This document shows positions 54,194-61,312 of a stretch of 64,000 nucleotides of DNA, piece by piece. Each line of letters starts with the position of its first letter. Position 1 is the stretch's first letter. The position numbers and the translations under genes were made by a program. The notes under the pieces were generated by a model. The model ran no database searches. It saw only the letters and a list, made by a program, of their open reading frames with translations, and was not told the DNA's origin. Source of the DNA: JBEVJK01 sp963791325 (GTDB lineage: Bacteria > Pseudomonadota > Alphaproteobacteria > Rhizobiales > Rhizobiaceae); contig CAWBRU010000004.1 in the NCBI GenBank assembly GCA_963791325.1, forward strand, positions 186,001 through 250,000, written 5' to 3'.

Positions 54194-54291
54194 GGCAATT
54201 CCAGAAAAGTGGCCTCGGTTTTCCGTCCGGAATTGCGGACAAACAAAGACTTGGGCGGAGCACCAATTCGAGGAAAAGCTGATCCGTCTGG
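54194..54291. repeat. Rhizobial-type intergenic palindromic repeat, copy B
   Basis: Directly after the kinase stop: GCAATTCCAGAAAA (left arm, 54196-54209) and TTTTCCGTCCGGAATTGC (right arm, from 54219) form a stem-loop. About 55 bp of conserved tail (GACTTGGGCGGAGC... to GATCCGTCTGG) follows and matches copy A at 3988-4066. Probably the 3' end structure of the phytochrome operon mRNA. Confidence 0.72.
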
Positions 54292-54372
54292 GCCGGCGCT
54301 TCCAGCCCACGGAAGCGAACAGAGCGCAACACCTCAGCTGAATTCCCTCAAGAGGTGGTGCCGGCGGGTAAC

Positions 54373-54498
54373 ATGCTGCGGGTCGATACCACCTTCGACG
54401 GACCGGAGCAGCGCCGAAATGCCGGCGCGCAAAAACGCCCCGAATCCGTTAGCTTCGTGGTTACTGAGGGCGCCCGGCGACGGAGGGTTTCGCCATAA
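54373..54498 (+). CDS. Possible small ORF of 41 residues
   Basis: An open frame beginning MLRVDTTFDGPEQRRNAGAQ and ending ARRRRVSP, strongly basic at the C-terminus. GGCGGG lies about 10 bases before the ATG. Its last 20 bases overlap a long hairpin (GACGGAGGGTTTCG / CGAAAGCCTCCGTC, 54479-54520), and a terminator follows. I do not recognise it. The same stretch could instead be the body of a small RNA. The rest of the 54194-54699 gap is the repeat and terminators listed separately. Confidence 0.25.
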   Translation: MLRVDTTFDGPEQRRNAGAQKRPESVSFVVTEGARRRRVSP

Positions 54499-54545
54499 AC
54501 CCCGCTCGAAAGCCTCCGTCTCTGTCGATTTTTAGGGCTGTCCAC

Positions 54546-54579
54546 CCCGCGTGCACCCGGTGCGCGCGGGTTCTCTTTT
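54546..54579 (+). terminator. Rho-independent terminator, plus strand
   Basis: CCCGCGTGCACC (54546-54557) and GGTGCGCGCGGG (54559-54570) form a stem with one G-T pair, followed by TTCTCTTTT. It would end any transcript crossing 54.2-54.5 kb. Confidence 0.65.
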
Positions 54580-54595
54580 CACCCTACCACAAAGA

Positions 54596-54624
54596 GCCCG
54601 CCGCGTCGGCGCGACGCGGCGGGC
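54596..54624 (-). terminator. Hairpin downstream of the small exported protein gene
   Basis: A perfect 13-bp stem, GCCCGCCGCGTCG / CGACGCGGCGGGC, with loop GCG. On the minus strand it is followed by TCTTTGTG and lies about 75 bp past the stop of the gene at 54700-54966. Confidence 0.6.
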
Positions 54625-54699
54625 GAACCTATCCGTGAGTGGTGCTGGCTGAGCCGATCTCAGGCCGTCTTAGCGAGCGCTGCCTTAGCTAAGGTTTGA

Positions 54700-54966
54700 T
54701 CAATCGCAGACTCGCACCTTCTCGACATAAACGCGATGGTTGTGCCAATGCTTCACATATCTGATGTGACAGTCATGTCCCCAGCGCATGGCATGACGTG
54801 CGCGCCAATTGTCGCGATCGTAGCGATCCCAGTTGTGATAGCGTTGGCCGTTGTCGTAGCGCGCGCCGTCGTCCGTGGTGATGGTCAAGCTCGCTGCCTG
54901 CGTTTGCGGAACGATCGCGGTTGCCCCGCCAAGCGCGATCAAAGCTGCCAAAATGGTATTCTTCAT
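54700..54966 (-). CDS. Small exported basic protein of unknown function
   Basis: An 88-residue protein with a signal peptide (MKNTILAALIALGGATAIVP, cut near TQA-ASL). The mature 65 residues are very rich in Arg, His, Tyr, Trp and Asp (RYDNGQRYHNWDRYDRDNWR) with two cysteines near the C-terminus (HDCHIRY and VRVCD) that could form a disulfide. AAGGATGGATG precedes the ATG at 54966. I recognise no family. Small periplasmic proteins of this make-up are common in Rhizobiales; the aromatic/His pattern could bind metals or polyanions, but that is a guess. Confidence 0.7.
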   Translation of the reverse strand: MKNTILAALIALGGATAIVPQTQAASLTITTDDGARYDNGQRYHNWDRYDRDNWRARHAMRWGHDCHIRYVKHWHNHRVYVEKVRVCD

Positions 54967-55126
54967 GACATCCATCCTTGTTTTGGATGTCCTGGCAACG
55001 TTGATCAAGCCGCTCTGGTTCCCGCGTCGAAATGCCCGATGCGGTCTCTCGCGGAGGGTTCTTCGTCACACTCTGATGACGCTTTTCACCGAACGCGAGG
55101 ACCGGGTAGCCCGACCGAAAACACTC

Positions 55127-56095
55127 TTAGTCCGCGCTCTCGGCCGCGTCCGAGGCGGCGAACTCGTTGGCCAGCACTTCAACCTCCTGGTTGTGGCCGG
55201 CCTCGACGGTGAAGTCGCGCTGATAGATACGATCCTTGTTCTTGGCCACGATCGTATAATCGCCCTCGGCCAGCACCATCGAGGCATAGGCGCCGACGCT
55301 TTCGCCCACCGGGTCGCCCAAATCGGTGATCACCGACCATGAGGTGTCGGCGATCGCTTCGCCGCCATGGTCGCGGACGAGCTTCATGGTGAGTTCGGCG
55401 GCCCGGTGCTCGACCGTGGCGTCCGTCAGCTTGCCGGCTTCGACTCGGATGTCGGAGCGCACGACCGCGTTGACGGAGCCGTAGGTGGAGACGACGTGAT
55501 AGGTACCCGAATTGAGGCGCACGACGGTGCCCGGCTTGACATCCGGGATGATCAGGGCGCGGTCGCCCTTGGCATCGGGCTCGGCCTCATAGATCGAGAA
55601 GGACAGCTTGTCCGGCGGGATCTTCTTGCCATCGGCGATGACCGCATCGAGTTTCAATCCGCCCGCGTCCAGAACCAGCGTTTCCCGGCGCGGCGCCTTG
55701 ACGACGGTGATGCGCTTGGTCGCGCCTGCGCGACCGAATGAGGCGTGCACCAAGTAGCTGCCGGGCTCGAGCATGAACACGCTGGTGCCGCCCTGAGCGG
55801 ACGCGATCAGCGGCAGTTTGCCGTCGCTGCCGGGTTCCGGTTTGAACACCCGCCAGACCAGGCCGCGGGTGATTTCGGGCGCCTTGTCGGTGAGCTGGGC
55901 GGCCAGCGTCACCCGGCCTTCCTCGCTGACGCCATGCGGTTTGTCGCGGCGGGCGGTCGAGGCATCGTCTTCGGCCACCGGCTTGGCCTGGGCCGGCGCG
56001 TTCGCCTGCGGATCGGCATGAGCCGGCAGCGCGGCAAGGACAACCAAGCAGGCCAGACAGAGCCTGGCGAGCAGAGTTTCGATGCCGGCCAACAT
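55127..56095 (-). CDS. Exported protein with repeated beta domains, unknown function
   Basis: A 322-residue protein with a signal peptide (LARLCLACLVVLAALPAHAD). The mature part holds several beta-rich units with a recurring theme, for example GTSVFMLEPGSYLVHASFGR, PGTVVRLNSGTYHVVSTYGS and GAYASMVLAEGDYTIVAKNK. These 'E.GsY.V.a..G' units resemble Ig-like or carboxypeptidase-regulatory-like repeats. It is probably periplasmic. I recall similar conserved hypotheticals in Rhizobiales but no function. Confidence 0.78.
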   Translation of the reverse strand: MLAGIETLLARLCLACLVVLAALPAHADPQANAPAQAKPVAEDDASTARRDKPHGVSEEGRVTLAAQLTDKAPEITRGLVWRVFKPEPGSDGKLPLIASAQGGTSVFMLEPGSYLVHASFGRAGATKRITVVKAPRRETLVLDAGGLKLDAVIADGKKIPPDKLSFSIYEAEPDAKGDRALIIPDVKPGTVVRLNSGTYHVVSTYGSVNAVVRSDIRVEAGKLTDATVEHRAAELTMKLVRDHGGEAIADTSWSVITDLGDPVGESVGAYASMVLAEGDYTIVAKNKDRIYQRDFTVEAGHNQEVEVLANEFAASDAAESAD

Positions 56096-56220
56096 GGCTT
56101 GCCTTCAAACCCAAGGCGGTGGCAATTTCAAGGCCTGTCCTCGCCGCAGGACGATTTAGCCGAGCAGCCCGTCATCCGTGTCCTGGGTTCCGCTTCAGCC
56201 AACAGCCCGGAGAACGCCCG

Positions 56221-56805
56221 ATGAGCCAAGCAATCCTCGACTTCCTTGCCACGCGCAGCTCGGCGCCGATCCCCGAACTCAAGGAGCCGGCGCCGTCCGA
56301 GGACGAGATCCGAACCTTGATCCGCATCGCCACCCGTGTTCCCGACCACGGCCGGCTGGCTCCCTGGCGCTTCATCCTCTATCGCGGGGCGGCGCGGGAT
56401 GAAATCGGCGAGCAGCTCGCCGCGCTCGCCGAAGCCCGCGAAGGCCCCCTGCCGGAGGCCCGGCTGCAGCAGGAGAGGACGCGGTTCTCGCGTGCGCCGC
56501 TGGTGATCGGCGTTGTCTCCTCGCCCAAGGACAATCCAAAAATCCCGCAATGGGAGATGTTCCTGTCCGGCGGCGCGGCGGCAATGACCCTGGTCCTCGC
56601 CGCCAATGCGATGGGCTACGCGACCAACTGGATCACCAACTGGTATTCCGACGTGGCGGAAGGGCGACGCATTCTTGGCCTGGCACCGCATGAGCGCGTT
56701 GTCGGGTTCGTCCATATCGGCACCTTCTCCGGCGCCCTTCAAGAGCGGCCGCGGCCCGAGATCAGCCCGCTCTATGCCGACTATGCCGGTCCCTTCGAAG
56801 GTTAG
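56221..56805 (+). CDS. Nitroreductase-family protein
   Basis: A 194-residue FMN-dependent reductase. The N-terminal FMN-phosphate region is DFLATRSSAPIPELKEPAPS with RVPDHGRLAPWRF; LSGGAAAMTLVLAANAMGYATN carries the dimer/FMN helix. Size and motifs fit the short YdjA-like group. Substrates could be nitro compounds, quinones or enals. It is 9 bases upstream of a flavin-reductase-like gene on the same strand, which could supply or share reduced flavin. Confidence 0.88.
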   Translation: MSQAILDFLATRSSAPIPELKEPAPSEDEIRTLIRIATRVPDHGRLAPWRFILYRGAARDEIGEQLAALAEAREGPLPEARLQQERTRFSRAPLVIGVVSSPKDNPKIPQWEMFLSGGAAAMTLVLAANAMGYATNWITNWYSDVAEGRRILGLAPHERVVGFVHIGTFSGALQERPRPEISPLYADYAGPFEG

Positions 56806-56814
56806 AAAAGCGCG

Positions 56815-57426
56815 ATGTTCTACGAACCGGGGCTAGGTCATGGGCTGCCGCATGACCCCTTGAAGGCGATCGTGGCGCCGCGTCCGATCGGCTGGATCTC
56901 GACGCTGAGCGCGGCCGACGAGGTCAACCTCGCGCCCTATTCGTTCTTCAATGCGATCTCCAGCGCGCCGCCGCTGGTCTGGTTCTCGTCCGAAGGCCCC
57001 AAGCACAGCGCGAGCTTCGCCGACGAGACGCGGGAATTCGTCGCCAATCTGGTCTCGCGCTCATTGGCCGGCGCGATGAACCACACCGCGGTCGACGCCC
57101 CGCGCGGCGTCAGCGAGTTCGCCTTTGCCGGCCTGACCGCGGCGCCGTCCCGGCTGGTCGCTCCGCCGCGCGTGGCCGAAGCGCCGGCAGCGCTCGAATG
57201 CAAGGTGACCGAAGTGATTCGCCCGAAAGCCCTCGGCGGACATTCCACGAGCGCCGTCGTGGTCATCGGCCAAGTGGTCGGCGTCCACATCGACGAGGCG
57301 TTTCTCACCGCCGACGGCTTGTTCGATACGCGCAAGGCCGGCAACGTCTCCCGGCTCGGCTACACGGACTATGCCGCCGTCGAGGACACCTTCCAGATGC
57401 GCCGCCCGCGTTGGGATGAAGGCTAG
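56815..57426 (+). CDS. Flavin reductase-like FMN-binding protein
   Basis: A 203-residue split-barrel flavoprotein. KAIVAPRPIGWISTLSAADE and NLAPYSFFNAISSAPPLVWF are the FMN-binding signature of the flavin reductase-like family. It follows the nitroreductase gene directly and converges on the pfkB gene with four bases of overlap (both stops lie in CTAG). Cytosolic. The partner oxygenase or substrate is not evident. Confidence 0.88.
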   Translation: MFYEPGLGHGLPHDPLKAIVAPRPIGWISTLSAADEVNLAPYSFFNAISSAPPLVWFSSEGPKHSASFADETREFVANLVSRSLAGAMNHTAVDAPRGVSEFAFAGLTAAPSRLVAPPRVAEAPAALECKVTEVIRPKALGGHSTSAVVVIGQVVGVHIDEAFLTADGLFDTRKAGNVSRLGYTDYAAVEDTFQMRRPRWDEG

Positions 57427-58313
57427 TCTGGATGAGGACGCATCAGTGAACCGCCGGCGCTGGCGCAGGTCGCGGCGGCCACGCGCATAGCCTCCGACAG
57501 ACAGGTCATCCAGGCTTCGTGCGTCGCGGGCATGCCGTCGACCATGATGAAGCGCAGCACGGTCGCCAGCGTCGCATCGCCGGCGCCCATCGTGTCGACG
57601 ACCGGCCCGTGGCCGCGCGCGATCGGCACGGACAGGCTGACGCCGCTCCGGGTGACGACGCTCGCGCCGCCGCTGCCATGGGTGAGGAGAACCGTGTCGA
57701 TGCCGGCCGCAACCAGCCGGTCCGCGACCTCCCGCGGCGCGCAGCCATAGAGCAGCGCGGCGTCCTCGTCGCTCAGCTTCACCATCCCGGCCGCCGCGAT
57801 CGCACGCTCCGCGCCGCCGCGATAGGCGGTCATGTCGGCGATCAGATTGGGCCGCGGATTGGGGTCGACGACCACCAGCCCAGCAGCCCGGGACAGCGCG
57901 TCGACCAGCGCGTCCACCTCACGGCGGTTGTCGAACGGGAAGGAGTTGACCGCAACGGCGTCGGCCGTGGCGATGGCGGCGCGCATGGCGTCGTCGAACA
58001 GGATCCGCCGCCGGAACATCGGCGGGGTGAAATGGTAGGTCGGCTCGCCGTCGCGGCGGCTGGACAGGGCGACGCCGGTGAACTCGACATTCGGCGGATT
58101 GAGAATTCCCACGCCTTCCCGGCGCAGATGGCGCTCGATCAGGAAGCCGTTCGGATCGGCGCCGTAGCGCGTGGCGAGCTGCGCGACCAGCCCGAGCCGG
58201 GCGAGGCCGACGGCCAGATTGAGCGCAGCACTCCCGGGAAAGCGCTCGACGGCGCCCGGCGTCAACTCGACGGCGTCGATGATGGCATCGCCGATGCTGA
58301 CCACGCGCGGCAT
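57423..58313 (-). CDS. PfkB-family carbohydrate kinase
   Basis: A 296-residue sugar kinase of the ribokinase fold. The N-terminal signature includes GSAALNLAVGLARLGL. The ATP/anion-hole motif VVDTMGAGDATLATVLRF carries the catalytic Asp. It lies five bases after hxlB on the same strand, so it belongs to the hxl cassette. The substrate is open; a ketohexose, ketohexose phosphate or ribulose would fit the neighbours. The ATG at 58313 starts the canonical strand MPRVVSIGDAIID. Confidence 0.88.
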   Translation of the reverse strand: MPRVVSIGDAIIDAVELTPGAVERFPGSAALNLAVGLARLGLVAQLATRYGADPNGFLIERHLRREGVGILNPPNVEFTGVALSSRRDGEPTYHFTPPMFRRRILFDDAMRAAIATADAVAVNSFPFDNRREVDALVDALSRAAGLVVVDPNPRPNLIADMTAYRGGAERAIAAAGMVKLSDEDAALLYGCAPREVADRLVAAGIDTVLLTHGSGGASVVTRSGVSLSVPIARGHGPVVDTMGAGDATLATVLRFIMVDGMPATHEAWMTCLSEAMRVAAATCASAGGSLMRPHPD

Positions 58314-58318
58314 CGAGC

Positions 58319-58867
58319 TCACTGCAGATTGGTGTGGCGGTGGAGCATCGTCCGATGCGCGTCCGGCATCTCCCGAGCCAGCGCGAGCACCACGCTGTCG
58401 AGCAGGATCAGGCAGCACTGCTCGAACAGGCTGCCGCCGAATTGCGCGGTCTTTTCGACCGGGACGGGGAGGGCAAGGTCGGCCAGCTTGGCCAGCGTGC
58501 CTTCCGGTTTGTGGGTTAGCGTCACTACCTGAGCCGCTTCGGCCTTGGCGATCCGGGCAAAGCCGACGCTCACCGGTGTCTCGCCCGATCCGGAGATGAT
58601 CAGCAGGCCGTCGCCCGTCCGGATCGACGGCGCCGACACCTCGCCGACGAAATGCACCCGGCGCCCGAGATGCATGAAGCGTATCGCCGCCATCTGGGCG
58701 GCGAGCCCGGAGCGGCCTTGGCCGGAGAAGAACCAGCGCCGGTCCGGTGGGGCGAAAGCCTCCACCAGGCGCGCGAAGGCAGCACCGTCGACCCGGTCGA
58801 GCAGGTCGGCTATCTCGCGTCCCACGGCCAGCCACGGCCGGGATCGGGCAATCTGTCGCGGATCCAT
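58319..58867 (-). CDS. hxlB: 6-phospho-3-hexuloisomerase-like SIS protein
   Basis: A 182-residue single SIS domain. RWFFSGQGRSGLAAQMAAIR and LLIISGSGETPVSVGFARIA are the sugar-phosphate-binding loops; the catalytic region near AQFGGSLFEQCCLILLDSVV is typical of HxlB. It would turn hexulose-6-phosphate into fructose-6-phosphate. Its start lies inside the end of the hxlA gene (58-base overlap), so the two are tightly coupled; a later start is possible. Confidence 0.85.
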   Translation of the reverse strand: MDPRQIARSRPWLAVGREIADLLDRVDGAAFARLVEAFAPPDRRWFFSGQGRSGLAAQMAAIRFMHLGRRVHFVGEVSAPSIRTGDGLLIISGSGETPVSVGFARIAKAEAAQVVTLTHKPEGTLAKLADLALPVPVEKTAQFGGSLFEQCCLILLDSVVLALAREMPDAHRTMLHRHTNLQ

Positions 58868-59469
58868 TGAGCGACCTCTTGAGGGTTTGCCAATTCGGTG
58901 ATCGCGCTGCCGACCACGACGATCTCCGGCCCGGAGGCGATCACTGCAGCCAGCGTCTGCGGGCCGATGCCGCCGGCAATCGAGACACGGAAGCCGCGGG
59001 CCCGCATCTTGACCACTGCATCGATATGGCCGGTGGACTGATCGCCGGCCAGGCGGACGTCGGTCGGGGAATGGACCGCGACGTAGCCGAAGCTGTCCGG
59101 AAAGGCGGCATCGGCTGGCAGCAGCTCAGCCCTGCCGGATTGGGTGATGGTGTCGACGACAACCGTCGCGCCGAACGCCGCCGCACGGCGGCCGACCACC
59201 TGATGGGTGGCTGCCGAGGCCGAGGACAGCACCGTCATCAACGCGGCCCCGGCGCCGAACACCATGTCGGCTTCGAACTGGCCGCCGTCGACGGTCTTGG
59301 TGTCGGCGAGCACGGCGACCTCCGGGCAAAGCTCCCGGGCCGTGGTGATGGCGGCGACGCCGAACCGCTTGATGAGCGGCGTGCCGATCTCGACAATGTC
59401 GGCGAGCGCCTTGAGCGCGGGCATCAGGGCGATGTGTTCGGGTTTGTCGAAGGCGACCTGGAGGAGCAC
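58810..59469 (-). CDS. hxlA: 3-hexulose-6-phosphate synthase-like (HUMPS/OMPDC family)
   Basis: A 219-residue (beta/alpha)8 enzyme of the orotidine-phosphate-decarboxylase superfamily. LLQVAFDKPEHI and VEIGTPLIKRFG are followed by the metal/catalytic motif VLADTKTVDGGQFEADMVF (D-x-K-T-x-D). VSIAGGIGPQTLAAVI binds the phosphate. HxlA joins formaldehyde to ribulose-5-phosphate; close relatives act on 3-keto-gulonate-6-phosphate. The hxlB neighbour favours the former. I use the GTG at 59469, where family similarity begins; earlier in-frame starts add unrelated residues. Confidence 0.82.
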   Translation of the reverse strand: MLLQVAFDKPEHIALMPALKALADIVEIGTPLIKRFGVAAITTARELCPEVAVLADTKTVDGGQFEADMVFGAGAALMTVLSSASAATHQVVGRRAAAFGATVVVDTITQSGRAELLPADAAFPDSFGYVAVHSPTDVRLAGDQSTGHIDAVVKMRARGFRVSIAGGIGPQTLAAVIASGPEIVVVGSAITELANPQEVAQWIRDRLPDPGRGWPWDAR

Positions 59470-60021
59470 GGCGGTTCTCTGCAGAGCAAGCTGTCGGGCT
59501 AGGCAGAGCAAATCGCGCCGGGCAGCGCAAGGGGCGCAATTCAATGTCCCTGGCGAGGATCAAACGATGCCTCACGCCATCGCGACCGGCTTTCAAGAAG
59601 CTTGATTTGCGAAATTCCGAAATCCTCGGCTTTGCTCGCCGGTGGAAGACAGTCACCTGGCGGGGGTGAAGCTGCCAACCAGGGCCGGGAGCGCGCGCTC
59701 TGCTGCGCTTCCGGCTTCTTCCTTTTGCCGGAATCTTTGCGGCTACGAACGAAAAACGCTAACCGGCCGACATCCCGCCGTTTGCGGGCTCCTTGCGCCC
59801 CAGTCCGCGGGCGCTTTGGACGCCGCGGTGGCCCACCTTCCAGCGAACCGATGGGTTCCCAGGCGCCTCCGATTTCGTCAGGCCGTGGTGCGCGGTATGC
59901 CCGCCGGCCCGGGCTGCCTGCGCGGTTGCGATTTCCACGGCGCCGGGCGGAATTGGAAGATTGTCCCTCGCCATATCGCCGCGGCACGGTATCATGGCGA
60001 CGATCGAGGGTTTGCGCTGGA
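59470..60021. other. Intergenic region upstream of the hxl cassette and the 58-residue ORF
   Basis: About 550 bp with no convincing gene. Near 59607-59627 the sequence GATTTGCGAAATTCCGAAATC has a GATTT...AAATC symmetry and a repeated CGAAAT. It lies about 140 bp upstream of hxlA and is a possible operator for that operon. I see no clear promoter hexamers, repeats or RNA gene in the rest. Confidence 0.35.
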
Positions 60022-60198
60022 ATGTCGGCTGCTGCATCAAACGTGATCGACCTGCAGGCATATCGGGCCGAGAAGACCGGTTCGGGCTCTGCCTCGTTTG
60101 CGCCCGCTGCGCCGGCCCAGGCGTTTGTTCCGATGGCCTACGTGCCGGTCTGGTTCGCGCCCTTCTTCTATTTCGGACCTGCCCAGCTCAGGAGCTAG
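60022..60198 (+). CDS. Small protein of 58 residues, unknown function
   Basis: Begins MSAAASNVIDLQAYRAEKTG and ends FVPMAYVPVWFAPFFYFGPA-QLRS. The VIDLxxYR start is a pattern I recall from several short Rhizobiales proteins. The second half is aromatic and hydrophobic and may associate with membranes or a partner protein. The ribosome-binding site is weak (GCTGGA). It ends 9 bases before the XRE-cupin regulator start and is probably translated with it. Confidence 0.5.
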   Translation: MSAAASNVIDLQAYRAEKTGSGSASFAPAAPAQAFVPMAYVPVWFAPFFYFGPAQLRS

Positions 60199-60207
60199 GG
60201 TGTCGTC

Positions 60208-60831
60208 TTGACCGAGGTCGCTTCGGACGGCATCCCGTCCTCAACCGCGCTCGAAGCGATCGACGACCTGCCTGCCATTCTGGGGCGAAATCTGCGCCGG
60301 CTGCGCACCCGGCAAGGGCTGTCGCTCGAGCGTCTGGCCAAGCTGGCCGGAGTCAGCCGCGCCATGCTCAGCCAAATCGAGACGGGCAAGAGCGCCCCGA
60401 CCATCAATCTGCTGTGGAAGATATCGACCGCTCTCGGCGTTCCGTTCGCCACGTTGCTCGACAATCAGAAGGTCCACGGACCGGTGGTGCTGCGCCGGCA
60501 GGATGCCAAGATCCTGGCTTCCCGGGACGGCAAGTTCGTCTCCCGCGCCCTGTTTCCGTTCGATGGCGAGCGCAAGGTCGAGTTTTACGAGCTGAGGATC
60601 GCCGCCCAGCACACAGAGCATGCCGAAGCGCATGCAGCCGGGACGATCGAGAATCTGGTGGTCGTTCAGGGCGCGGTGGAAATCAGGCTCGGGCGCGAGG
60701 CGGCCTGCCTGCTCGAAGAAGGCGACGCGATGGTGTTCGAGGCCGACGCCACCCACAGCTACCGGAACCCGAGGGAGCGTGAAGCGATCGCCTATCTGGT
60801 GATGACCTATGTCGAAACGGTGAGCGGCTGA
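60208..60831 (+). CDS. XRE-family regulator with C-terminal cupin domain
   Basis: A 207-residue regulator. The helix-turn-helix spans about residues 25-80 (RRLRTRQGLSLERLAKLAGV then SRAMLSQIETGKSAPTINLL). A cupin sensor fills the C-terminal half (HTEHAEAHAAGTIENLVVVQ, EEGDAMVFEADATHSYRNP). HTH-cupin proteins usually sense small metabolites and control nearby catabolic genes. It begins at TTG (60208) with AGGGTG upstream; no ATG/GTG alternative precedes the domain. Three hairpins follow the stop. Confidence 0.9.
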   Translation: MTEVASDGIPSSTALEAIDDLPAILGRNLRRLRTRQGLSLERLAKLAGVSRAMLSQIETGKSAPTINLLWKISTALGVPFATLLDNQKVHGPVVLRRQDAKILASRDGKFVSRALFPFDGERKVEFYELRIAAQHTEHAEAHAAGTIENLVVVQGAVEIRLGREAACLLEEGDAMVFEADATHSYRNPREREAIAYLVMTYVETVSG

Positions 60832-60839
60832 TGCGCCTA

Positions 60840-60918
60840 GGGCCGGCACGGCCCGAATAGGACAAAGGCCGGCAAGCCGGCCCGGATAAGACAAGGGCCG
60901 GCGAACCGGCCCTTTTTT
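60840..60918 (+). terminator. Three tandem hairpins ending in a T6 terminator
   Basis: Hairpins GGGCCG/CGGCCC (60840-60854), GGCCGGC/GCCGGCC (60867-60882) and GGGCCGG-CGAA-CCGGCCC (60895-60912) recur every 27-28 bp. The similar spacers are GAATAGGACAAA and GGATAAGACAAG. The last is followed by TTTTTT, a classic rho-independent terminator. The series looks like a tandemly duplicated terminator stem. Confidence 0.8.
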
Positions 60919-60940
60919 CGGTACAGAGCCGGGACCGGCC

Positions 60941-61300
60941 TCAGCCCATCTGGGCCATCATCATCATGCCGCCGCAGTTCATCATCATGGGCATGCCCGA
61001 GCCCATCATGGCGCACATGCGCTTGCAGGCTTCCATGAACATGTCCTTCGAGGCATCGTCCATCGCGGTCATCTCGCAGACCATGCCCTCTGCGGTCATC
61101 TTGCAGGTCGTCTTGCACATCATCATCGGCATCATGCCCATCATCGGCATCATCCCGGGCATGCCCATCATGCTGCTCATCATCATCGGGTTCATCATCG
61201 GGTTCATCATGGGCATTCCCATCATCATGGGGTTCATCATGCCATTCATCATCGGCATCGATTGCATCATGGGGGTCTGCATCTGCTTTGCGGGGGTCAT
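60941..61300 (-). CDS. Methionine- and cysteine-rich protein, unknown function
   Basis: A 119-residue protein in which I count 50 Met (about 42%) and 6 Cys. The N-terminal half is built from MMNPMM, MMGMP and MPMM units. The C-terminal half alternates Met runs with cysteines: CKTTCKMTAEG, MVCEM, EACKRMCAMM, MNCGGMMMM. There is no signal peptide, so it should be cytosolic. I chose the second ATG (61300) because GGAG lies 7 bases upstream; the first is at 61312. Non-Met codons end mostly in G/C like real genes here. Met/Cys thioether-thiol density suggests Cu(I) or Ag(I) binding or an oxidant sink. No family recognised. Confidence 0.75.
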   Translation of the reverse strand: MTPAKQMQTPMMQSMPMMNGMMNPMMMGMPMMNPMMNPMMMSSMMGMPGMMPMMGMMPMMMCKTTCKMTAEGMVCEMTAMDDASKDMFMEACKRMCAMMGSGMPMMMNCGGMMMMAQMG

Positions 61301-61312
61301 GTTTCGCTCCAT

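Noticed and set aside
61120..61270. CATCAT-type repeats as a CRISPR or VNTR array
   Set aside because: The repetition is codon-level (Met runs) with no constant repeat/spacer spacing.
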